A stretch of 64,000 nucleotides of DNA from Dechloromonas agitata is5. Its GTDB lineage: Bacteria; Pseudomonadota; Gammaproteobacteria; Burkholderiales; Rhodocyclaceae. This document shows positions 26,817-33,624 of this stretch, piece after piece. Each line of letters begins with the position of its first letter. Within the stretch, counting starts at the first letter, position 1. The stretch lies in contig NZ_KI912532.1 of assembly GCF_000519045.1 (NCBI RefSeq), forward strand, positions 2,232,001 to 2,296,000. The letters run 5' to 3'. The notes under the pieces were generated by a model that saw only the letters and a program-made list of their open reading frames with translations, made no database searches and was not told where the DNA came from. The position numbers were made by a program, and so were the translations under genes.

Positions 26817-27971
26817 ATGGCCCATCTGTTCGACTTCAACTACAGCAACCCGACCCAGATCGTTTTCGGCACCCACAGCTTCGCCAAGCTGGGTGAGCTG
26901 ATTCCGCCCGAGGCCAGGGTCCTGCTGCTCTACGGTGGCGGCTCGATCAAGCGCAATGGCGTCTACGAGCAGGTCACGCAAGCGCTGGCGGGGCGCCGGA
27001 TCGTCGAGTTCGCGGGGGTCGAACCGAACCCGACGCTGGAAACACTGGAACAGGCCGTGGCGCTGGTGCGCGAGCAGGGCGTCGATTTCATTCTCGGCGT
27101 CGGTGGCGGTTCGGTATCCGATGGCGCCAAGTTCATTGCCTGCGCTGCGCTCTATGACGGCGATGGTTGGGACATCGTCAGCGGCCAGCATGTCCCCCGG
27201 CTGGCGCTGCCGGTCGGCATCGTGCTGACCTTGCCGGCGACCGGCTCGGAGTCGAATGTCGGGGCCGTGGTGACCAAGCGGGCGACGCAGCAGAAAAAGG
27301 TCTTCTACGTGCCGCCGGCCCGGCCGCGCTTCGCCATCCTCAATCCGCAAGTCATGGCCAGCCTGCCGGATCGCCAGCTGGAAAACGGCATCGTCGATGC
27401 CTTTGTTCATGTTTGCGAGCAGTACCTGACCTATCCGGTCGGGGCGCTGGTGCAGGACGGTTACGCCGAAGCGGTGATGAAGGCGCTCAAGACCCTGGCC
27501 GATACCTTCGACCAGCGCCACGACAACGCCTGGCGGCAGAACCTGATGTGGGCGGCCAATCAGGCCCTGTGCGGCGTGATCGGCGTCGGCGTGCCGCAGG
27601 ACTGGATCACGCACCGTATCGCGGTCGAACTGACCGCGCTGTGGGGCATCGACCACGGCCGCACGCTCAGCATCGTCCAGCCCTGGCTGCTGCGCGAGTT
27701 GATCGAGCCCAAGCGCGCCAAGCTGGAGCAATTGGGGCGCCATGTTTTCGGTCTGGCTGCACCGAGTGCCGAGGACACCATCGCCGCACTCGAGGTTTTC
27801 TACCGCAGTCTGCGCATGCCGTTGCACCTGCGCGATGCCGGCATCACCGAGCCCGATGCCGCCGACCGCGTCTGGCAGGCCGTCCAGGCGCATGGCAATG
27901 CCGCCTTGGGAACGCATGCCGAGGTGGATGCCGTCAAAACGGAGCGTATCGTGCGGGCGGCGTGTGCTTGA
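26817..27971 (+). CDS. yqhD: Iron-containing alcohol dehydrogenase, YqhD-type aldehyde reductase
   Basis: 384 residues closely resembling E. coli YqhD: FNYSNPTQIVFG, LLLYGGGSIKRNGVYEQV, ILGVGGGSVSDGAKFIACAA, LTLPATGSESNVGAVVT, ENGIVDAFVHVCEQY with a metal-binding histidine, and GVGVPQDWITHRIAVELTALWGIDHGRTL with the other metal histidines. YqhD is an NADPH-dependent reductase of short-chain and lipid-derived aldehydes. The ATG at 26817 follows TTGAGGA. It is last in the nemR operon, matching a joint aldehyde/electrophile response. Confidence 0.92.
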   Translation: MAHLFDFNYSNPTQIVFGTHSFAKLGELIPPEARVLLLYGGGSIKRNGVYEQVTQALAGRRIVEFAGVEPNPTLETLEQAVALVREQGVDFILGVGGGSVSDGAKFIACAALYDGDGWDIVSGQHVPRLALPVGIVLTLPATGSESNVGAVVTKRATQQKKVFYVPPARPRFAILNPQVMASLPDRQLENGIVDAFVHVCEQYLTYPVGALVQDGYAEAVMKALKTLADTFDQRHDNAWRQNLMWAANQALCGVIGVGVPQDWITHRIAVELTALWGIDHGRTLSIVQPWLLRELIEPKRAKLEQLGRHVFGLAAPSAEDTIAALEVFYRSLRMPLHLRDAGITEPDAADRVWQAVQAHGNAALGTHAEVDAVKTERIVRAACA

Positions 27972-28062
27972 AACGACTGGGTTCAATGTCGGTGTTTCTG
28001 GCGTTTTTGCTGAAATAGTATAAAGTTCGGTATGTCCAAGCCGTTTTCAGTCGAGGTGAATT

Positions 28063-28287
28063 ATGGCTATCCAATCAGTTACTTCCAGTATCAGCGCCTA
28101 CGCCGGTAGCGGGGTGCAGGCCAGCCAGGCGCAGCAGGCCCGGCAGGCCGAACAAGCCCAGCAGACCCGCCAGGCCGAACAGCAGCCGAAACCCGAGGAG
28201 CGCGTCGAGCGCAAGGAAGAGGCACCACGCCCGGTGGTCAATGCCCAGGGGCAGCAAACCGGCACCCTGATCAACGTCGTCGCCTGA
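28063..28287 (+). CDS. Small Gln/Ala/Arg-rich protein with conserved C-terminal tail (paralogue 1)
   Basis: 74 residues, no family recognised. A Ser-rich start (MAIQSVTSSISAYAGSG) is followed by a repetitive Gln/Ala/Arg/Glu stretch (QQARQAEQAQQTRQAEQQ), a charged segment, and the tail VVNAQGQQTGTLINVVA. This tail is shared with the next gene. GAGGTGA precedes the ATG at good spacing, and a TATAAA at 28019-28024 could be the -10 of its own promoter. No signal peptide or helix-turn-helix. The tail may be a binding or localisation motif; that is speculation. Confidence 0.7.
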   Translation: MAIQSVTSSISAYAGSGVQASQAQQARQAEQAQQTRQAEQQPKPEERVERKEEAPRPVVNAQGQQTGTLINVVA

Positions 28288-28318
28288 AGGTGACGCTTTA
28301 AGCTGACAGATACGCGAA

Positions 28319-28723
28319 ATGCCGGCCGCCTCCGTCTCCGGTTCGCCCGGTGTCAGCGGTGCGCTGTGGGCGCAGCTACAGCAGCAACAGGCCCAACGCA
28401 CAGCTGAACAGGCCGAGCAGCGGGCGCGTTCCCTGCAACAACAGGCCCGGTCGGCGCAAAGCGATGCCGACCGCGCCCAGGAAAAGGCCCGCAGCCTGCA
28501 GGTCGAATCCAATTCCGCCCGCAGCGAGGCGGGGGAGGCGAAGCGTAACTTGGCGTCGCTCGATTCTCTGCAGGGCTTGCAGGCACAGTTCGACGACGTG
28601 CGCCAGCAGATCAGCCAGATACTGCAACCGGCAGCCCCGGCCGCGCCGGCCAGCCCCGCCTTGGCCCCGGTGCTCAATGCCTTTGGTCAGGAAACGGGAA
28701 CCCTGGTTAACGTGACGGCCTAA
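28319..28723 (+). CDS. Coiled-coil protein with the same conserved C-terminal tail (paralogue 2)
   Basis: 134 residues, no family recognised. Residues about 16-105 form a Gln/Ala/Arg/Ser heptad-like coiled coil (LQQQQAQRTAEQAEQRARSL, SLQGLQAQFDDVRQQISQIL), then an Ala/Pro linker and the tail VLNAFGQETGTLVNVTA, matching the previous protein at 12 of 17 positions. It begins 31 nt after that gene and is followed by a terminator, so the two form a bicistron. The ATG at 28319 lacks a clear ribosome site, so the start is tentative. Confidence 0.65.
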   Translation: MPAASVSGSPGVSGALWAQLQQQQAQRTAEQAEQRARSLQQQARSAQSDADRAQEKARSLQVESNSARSEAGEAKRNLASLDSLQGLQAQFDDVRQQISQILQPAAPAAPASPALAPVLNAFGQETGTLVNVTA

Positions 28724-28747
28724 GGGGCTGAAATACCGGCCATGCGA

Positions 28748-28769
28748 GGGCGCTTCGGGCGCCCTTTTT
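28748..28769 (+). terminator. Intrinsic terminator after the small-protein pair
   Basis: GGGCGC (28748-28753) pairs with GCGCCC (28759-28764) around a TTCGG loop, followed by five T. Confidence 0.88.
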
Positions 28770-28823
28770 CGTGGCCTTTGTTATTGTCTCGAACCTGTTG
28801 AAATCGTGTGAAGGAGTTGAGTC

Positions 28824-29207
28824 GTGCTAGCCAATCACTGGTGTGCCTCGGTCGATGCCACCATCCAGTTGCGGACCGGATGCAATCCGCTTGAGAAACA
28901 TGGGCCGCAGGCCGTGCAGGTGCATGCCGATGCCTGGGCGCCGATGGATGCCGTCGCCGATCCGCACGACATCCGCCAGGTGGTCGACTACGAGGTGATT
29001 TTCCTGGCTATCCGCAAGCTCGAACAGAATGCGCATTGCGAATGCCTCGAATCGAGCATCCTGGAGGTCATGGATGCCATTTTCGGCATGCCTATCGTGA
29101 CCTCGGCCTTCATCTCCATGCACAAGCCGCATGTGTACAACGGCCAGGGTACACCGGCCATTTCCCTGTCTATGACACGCGAGCAATGGCAAAGGATGCG
29201 GGCGTGA
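28824..29207 (+). CDS. Dihydroneopterin aldolase-like protein (FolB/FolX family)
   Basis: A 127-residue tunnelling-fold protein. The pattern VVDYEVIFLAIRKLEQNAHCECLESSILEVMDAIF corresponds to the FolB helix region, and SAFISMHKPHVYNGQGTPAISLSMTRE to the C-terminal strand pair with the conserved Lys-Pro. Divergence in the N-terminal third leaves open whether it is an aldolase (FolB) or epimerase/FolX-like. The GTG start at 28824 has AAGGAG 7 nt upstream. Its stop overlaps the GTG of the dihydrofolate reductase-like gene (GTGA), which supports a pterin/folate role. Confidence 0.78.
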   Translation: MLANHWCASVDATIQLRTGCNPLEKHGPQAVQVHADAWAPMDAVADPHDIRQVVDYEVIFLAIRKLEQNAHCECLESSILEVMDAIFGMPIVTSAFISMHKPHVYNGQGTPAISLSMTREQWQRMRA

Positions 29208-29743
29208 TCTCGGCCATCGGCGCCGTCTCCGCGAACGGGATGATCGGCCTGGAAGGCTGGTTGCCCTGGGATATCCCCGAGGAACTGGCCTATTTCGAAC
29301 GCACCGTGGCCGGTGCGGCGCTGGTGATTGGCCGCCTGACCTACGAGTCGATGGATGTCGTTCCGGAGGATTCCTTCATCGTGTCGCGGCGCGACGAGCT
29401 GAGTGTGCGCCCCGGTTGCCGGCGCGTCGATTCGGTCGAGGCCGGGCTACAGGCGGCACTGGCCACCGGCAAACCGGTTTTCGTGATCGGCGGTGCCTCG
29501 CTCTATGCCGCCGCCTGGCGCTATTGCCATCGTTTCTACCTGACGCGGATCGAGGGATCCTACATCGGCGATTCGCGCTTCCCTGAGGCGGTGGACTGGC
29601 GTGCCTGGACGCTGGAAAGCGAAATCGTCCAGGTGCTGCGGGAGCACAAGACTGCCAGTGATGTCCGCTGTCGTTTTCAGGTGTACCGACAGCTCGCCCC
29701 CTTGCCACTGGCTGCCGCCGATTGCAATTTGGCTGCCGGCTGA
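29204..29743 (+). CDS. Dihydrofolate reductase-like protein
   Basis: About 179 residues of the DHFR fold: ISAIGAVSANGMIGLEGWLPWDIPEELAYFERTVAGAALVIGRLTYESM corresponds to the DHFR N-terminal half with the WxxPxD loop, and PVFVIGGASLYAAAW to the NADPH-binding GG motif, followed by FYLTRIEGSYIGDSRFPE. The GTG at 29204 overlaps the folB-like stop and has AAAGGA 8 nt upstream; an ATG at 29186 is an alternative. It probably reduces dihydrofolate or a related pterin. Whether it is the main FolA of the cell cannot be told from this window. Confidence 0.85.
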   Translation: MISAIGAVSANGMIGLEGWLPWDIPEELAYFERTVAGAALVIGRLTYESMDVVPEDSFIVSRRDELSVRPGCRRVDSVEAGLQAALATGKPVFVIGGASLYAAAWRYCHRFYLTRIEGSYIGDSRFPEAVDWRAWTLESEIVQVLREHKTASDVRCRFQVYRQLAPLPLAAADCNLAAG

Positions 29744-29787
29744 GCAGAATGTCCTGAAAGTCCAATAACAAACGGCGAGAGGAGACC

Positions 29788-32700
29788 ATGTCGGAGCAAA
29801 ACGCCCGCTATGGGTACCGTCTGTGGGTTGCGCTGATTGCCTTGGTGGTCGGCGGTTTCTTCCTGCTCGCCTACGTTCTGTGGTCGGCGTATCGGGATGT
29901 CTGGGCCGATGCGCAACTGGTGGCCAGCAGCCAGGCCGAGATGCTCGATGCCCGTTTCGACGCCACGCTGCGCCGGGTCGAGGCAACGCTGGGCGATCTG
30001 GCGGTACGGGTTCCTGTCGAGGCCTACGAGGCATCGGAGGTGGACCATTTCCGAGCCTCGATCGAGGGCGAACTGGAGCGCATGCGCCAGGCCTTCCCCG
30101 AGGTGGCTGGCTTCCGGGTGATCAACGTGACCGGAGATCTGCTCTATCGCTCCGGTGGCGGCGAATACACCAACATCGCCGATCGCTCGTATTTCCGCAT
30201 ACCGAAGGAAAATCCGGAGGCCGGCCTGGTCTTTTCCGAAGTGCTCATGTCTCGCATCACCGGTCGGCCGGCGCTCGTAGCGTCGCGGGCGGTGCGTACC
30301 CGCGACGGGCGTTTCCTCGGGGTGATCAGTGCCGCCATCGAGCTGTCGTATTTCGAGGTGCTGTTCCGCTCGGCGCGGGTTGGGGCTGCCGGGGCGCTGG
30401 CCATCTGGCGCAGCGACTTGCATGCGCTGGTCGTGCACCACCCGCCGGTTCCTGGCGAACTCAACCGACCACTTGACCCGCAGCACCCGATCCTGCTCAG
30501 GCTGCAGGCGGGAGAGCGCCACGGGATTGCCGAGTTGAACGCACAGGTCGATGGCGTACGACGGGTTTATGGTTTTCGCCAGCTTGAGCGCTACCCCTTC
30601 TTCGTCCAGGCCGGGCTGGCCAAGGAGGATGTCATGGCGGCCTGGGGCCAGCGCGTGTTGCTCGTGGCATTGGTTGGTGGCGTGTTGTACGTCGGCCTGA
30701 TCCTGGTGGTCATCGGCTTGTATCGCTCACAGCGGCGCGAACGGGCCGTGACACAGGAGCTGCGCCGCAACGACGAGCGCCTGAACGCGGCCCAACGCAT
30801 CGCCCGCCTGGGTAGCTGGGAGATCGAATGGCCCGAGCGGCGAGTGCGTTGTTCGGCCGAGTTGTTCCGCATTTTTGAAATTCCCGAAGTGGTCCAGCCG
30901 ATTGCCCAGTACGCCGACTTCATGGCGCATGTGCACCCCGATGACCGGGAGCGGGTCGACAAAAGTTTTGAAGAGCTGATCGCCACGCGCCAGCCGATGA
31001 TGCTGAAGCATCGGCTGTTGCTGCCGGATGGGCGGATCAAGCATGTGCTCGAGTGCGGCGAACTCGAGGTGAGCGCCGGTGGTGTTCCGCTCAAGGTGAT
31101 CGGTACCTCGCAGGACGTCACGGCCGAGCAGGAAATGAGTTCGCAGATGCAGTTGCTGGCCAGTGCCGTCCAGTACAGCGGCGAGGCGATCCTGATCACC
31201 GATGCCGATAACCGGATCGTCACCGTCAATCCGGCCTTTACCGAACTGACCGGCTATGAGGCGGCCGAGGCGATCGGCCGCAATCCGAGCTTCCTGTCAG
31301 CCGGCCGGACGACGCCGGAAGAGTATGCGCAGTTGTGGAGCAGTCTCAACGAGCGGGGTTTCTGGCAGGGCGAGATCTGGGACCGGCGCAAGGATGGCGG
31401 CGTCTATCCGAAGTGGATGTCGATCTCGGTGATCCGGAACGAAGAAGGCAGCGTTCGCTACTATGTCGCGCACTTTACCGACGTCTCCTCCGAACGGGCG
31501 GCCGAGGAGCGCCTGCACCACATTGCGCATCACGACGTGCTGACCGGCCTGTTCAATCGCTTCAGCCTGAAGGGACACCTCGACCAGGCGCTCGCCGCGG
31601 CCCGCCGGGACGGTTCGCGGGTGGCCCTGCTGTTCATCGATCTCGACCGCTTCAAGGTCATCAACGACACGCTCGGCCATCACGTCGGTGACGAGTTGCT
31701 GATCGAGGTCGGCCGTCGGCTGGAGGAGACGGTGCGCGACAGCGACGTGGTTGCCCGGCTGGGGGGCGACGAATTCGTCATCATGCTGACCGGAATCGAA
31801 CACAGTTCCGCCACGGCGGTGGTGGCCGAGAAGCTGGTCTTCAACATTGGCCGCTCCTACCAGATTGGCGGCTTCGATCTCTACACCTCGCCCAGCATCG
31901 GCATCGCGATCTATCCAATCGATGGCCAGGATGGCGAAACGCTGATGAAGAACGCCGATGCCGCGATGTATCACGCCAAGATGGCGGGGCGGAACAACTT
32001 CCAGTTCTTCGACCAGAAGATGAACGATGCCGCGGTCGATCGGCTGAAGATCGAGCACAGCCTGCGCCAGGCGCTGGCCAACGAAGAGTTCTGCCTGCAT
32101 TACCAGCCGGTTATCGAGTTGCCCAGTGGCCGGGTGCGCGGTGTCGAGGCGCTGGTCCGCTGGCAGCATCCGGAGCGCGGCCTGCTGGCCCCGGCCCGCT
32201 TCATCGGCGTGGCCGAGGAAACCGGCCTCATCCAGCCGCTGGGCGAGTGGGTGCTGTGGGCCGCCTGCCGGCAGCTGGCGGAATTCCGTGCCGCCGGCCT
32301 GACGGACTTGCGCATGGCGATCAATATCTCCGCCATCCAGATGCGCAACGGCAACCTGCCGCTGCTGGTGCGTGGCATCCTCGAGGCCTACGACCTCCCT
32401 GCAGAGCAGGTCATGTTCGAGATCACCGAGTCGGTGGCCATGGAACAGCCGACCGAAACGGTGCGCATCCTCGATCTGCTGCACGACATGGGAGTGAGCC
32501 TTGCGATCGACGATTTCGGCACCGGCTATTCGTCGCTGAGTTATCTGCACATGTTCCCGCTCGACCACCTCAAGCTCGACCGTTCCTTTGTCGAGGAGAT
32601 CGGTCAGAGCACTGATGGATCGGTCATCTGCGATGCGACCATCGGCCTGGCGCACAGCCTCGGCCTCAAGGTGGTGGCGGAAGGTATCGAGACCGAGGAA

Positions 32701-32811
32701 CAACTGGAGTACCTGAAGCACATTGGCTGCGATATGGGGCAGGGCTACCTGTTCAGCCGCCCGATTCCGGCGGAGCAGGTCATCGATTTCATTCGGCGGC
32801 GGGCCGTGTAG
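29788..32811 (+). CDS. Membrane-bound sensor with Cache, two PAS, GGDEF and EAL domains
   Basis: 1007 residues. TM1 about 12-34, a periplasmic double-Cache sensor (about 35-285; YTNIADRSYFRIPKENP and PALVASRAVRTRDGRFLGVISAAI), TM2 about 291-313, PAS 1 (330-450, LGSWEIEWPERRVRCSAELFRIF), PAS 2 (455-570), GGDEF (about 575-740, RLGGDEFVIML intact near residue 657) and EAL (about 755-1005, EALVRW, FEITESVAMEQ, DDFGTGYSSLSYL, AEGIE intact). Both c-di-GMP synthase and phosphodiesterase sites look intact, so net activity cannot be predicted. Ribosome site GAGAGGAGA. Single-gene unit with a hairpin after it. Confidence 0.93.
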   Translation: MSEQNARYGYRLWVALIALVVGGFFLLAYVLWSAYRDVWADAQLVASSQAEMLDARFDATLRRVEATLGDLAVRVPVEAYEASEVDHFRASIEGELERMRQAFPEVAGFRVINVTGDLLYRSGGGEYTNIADRSYFRIPKENPEAGLVFSEVLMSRITGRPALVASRAVRTRDGRFLGVISAAIELSYFEVLFRSARVGAAGALAIWRSDLHALVVHHPPVPGELNRPLDPQHPILLRLQAGERHGIAELNAQVDGVRRVYGFRQLERYPFFVQAGLAKEDVMAAWGQRVLLVALVGGVLYVGLILVVIGLYRSQRRERAVTQELRRNDERLNAAQRIARLGSWEIEWPERRVRCSAELFRIFEIPEVVQPIAQYADFMAHVHPDDRERVDKSFEELIATRQPMMLKHRLLLPDGRIKHVLECGELEVSAGGVPLKVIGTSQDVTAEQEMSSQMQLLASAVQYSGEAILITDADNRIVTVNPAFTELTGYEAAEAIGRNPSFLSAGRTTPEEYAQLWSSLNERGFWQGEIWDRRKDGGVYPKWMSISVIRNEEGSVRYYVAHFTDVSSERAAEERLHHIAHHDVLTGLFNRFSLKGHLDQALAAARRDGSRVALLFIDLDRFKVINDTLGHHVGDELLIEVGRRLEETVRDSDVVARLGGDEFVIMLTGIEHSSATAVVAEKLVFNIGRSYQIGGFDLYTSPSIGIAIYPIDGQDGETLMKNADAAMYHAKMAGRNNFQFFDQKMNDAAVDRLKIEHSLRQALANEEFCLHYQPVIELPSGRVRGVEALVRWQHPERGLLAPARFIGVAEETGLIQPLGEWVLWAACRQLAEFRAAGLTDLRMAINISAIQMRNGNLPLLVRGILEAYDLPAEQVMFEITESVAMEQPTETVRILDLLHDMGVSLAIDDFGTGYSSLSYLHMFPLDHLKLDRSFVEEIGQSTDGSVICDATIGLAHSLGLKVVAEGIETEEQLEYLKHIGCDMGQGYLFSRPIPAEQVIDFIRRRAV

Positions 32812-32833
32812 AAGTTGCTCCGGGCTCCCGGTT

Positions 32834-32856
32834 AAAAACGCTTGCAATGCGTTTTT
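32834..32856 (+). terminator. Weak hairpin terminator after the GGDEF/EAL gene
   Basis: AAAAACGC (32834-32841) pairs with GCGTTTTT (32849-32856). The T arm supplies part of the U run. The loop (TTGCAAT) contains the predicted -35 of psrA, so terminator and promoter are interleaved. Confidence 0.6.
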
Positions 32857-32870
32857 GTTTTCCCTATGAT
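32842..32870 (+). promoter_or_regulatory. Predicted sigma-70 promoter of psrA
   Basis: TTGCAA (32842-32847), a 17-nt spacer and TATGAT (32865-32870), 33 nt upstream of the psrA start. The -10 lies inside the 32-bp palindrome, consistent with autorepression. Confidence 0.7.
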
Positions 32871-32894
32871 TCAAACGAACGTATGAATCATAGG
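32863..32894. promoter_or_regulatory. 32-bp near-perfect palindrome, PsrA-type operator
   Basis: Two 15-nt arms (32863-32877 and 32880-32894) around a central AA, with a single mismatched pair. The core TTCAAACG-AA-CGTATGAA is close to the PsrA motif CAAAC-N4-GTTTG. It covers the psrA -10 and reaches the ribosome site, so binding would block psrA-fadE transcription. Confidence 0.75.
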
Positions 32895-32902
32895 AGAGGA
32901 TG

Positions 32903-33589
32903 ATGGCTGAAGCCCGCTCGGGAGATACCCGCGAACGCATTCTGGATGCAGCGGAGCGCCTGTTCATGGCGCACGGCTATGAAGGCACCTCGATGCGCCA
33001 GATCACCGGCGAGGCGCAGGTCAACCTGGCGGCGGTGAACTACCACTTCGGTTCCAAGGAATCCTTGATGCAGGAGGTCTTCCGACGTCGGCTCGACTGG
33101 CTGAACGAGGAGCGCATGCGCGTGCTCCACGCGCTGCAGGCTCAGGCCGGTGGCAAGCCGCTCAAGCCGTCGCAGATCGTTGATGGCTTCTTCGGCACCT
33201 TGCTCCGCATGGGGGGTGACGAAAAGCGCGGCGGGGTGACCTTCCTGCGCCTGCTGGGCCGCACGCTGACCGATCCGTCCGAGTTCATCCGCGCTTTCCT
33301 GGCCCACGAGTACCAGGAGGTCATGGATCGCTACAAGGAGGAGTTGTTCCGGGCCTTGCCCGATGTACCCAAGGCCGAGATCGTCTGGCGCTTCCATTTC
33401 ATGCTCGGCGCGACCTCCTACGCCATTGCCGGTACCGATGCCCTGCGCCTGGTCACCGACTGGCAGATCGAGGCAGCCGATGCCACCGATCGCCTCGATC
33501 GTCTGGTGCCTCGCCTGATGTCCTTCCTGCTTGGCGGCCTGCGTGCCCCCTTGCCCCAGTTTCAAGACGCCGCCGTCGACGGTTTGTAA
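32903..33589 (+). CDS. psrA: TetR-family regulator of fatty acid degradation, PsrA-like
   Basis: 228 residues. TetR DNA-binding domain about residues 8-55 (ERILDAAERLFMAHGYEGTSMRQITGEAQVNLAAVNYHFGSKESL), then a helical ligand domain with DUF1956/PsrA-like features (HEYQEVMDRYKEELFRALP, WRFHFMLGATSYAIAG). Family relatives release DNA on binding long-chain acyl-CoA or fatty acid. The gene directly precedes fadE (35 nt), and three PsrA-like sites are found in this region, one over its own promoter. Two ATGs (32900, 32903) are possible; 32903 has better spacing from AGGAG. FadP or another TetR subgroup remains possible. Confidence 0.82.
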   Translation: MAEARSGDTRERILDAAERLFMAHGYEGTSMRQITGEAQVNLAAVNYHFGSKESLMQEVFRRRLDWLNEERMRVLHALQAQAGGKPLKPSQIVDGFFGTLLRMGGDEKRGGVTFLRLLGRTLTDPSEFIRAFLAHEYQEVMDRYKEELFRALPDVPKAEIVWRFHFMLGATSYAIAGTDALRLVTDWQIEAADATDRLDRLVPRLMSFLLGGLRAPLPQFQDAAVDGL

Positions 33590-33624
33590 TCGACACAACA
33601 AAAGACATAAAAGGAGTAGACAGC

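Noticed and set aside
31297-32967. 556-residue open frame antisense to the GGDEF/EAL gene
   Set aside because: Shadow frame that also runs through the psrA promoter palindrome; no plausible product.
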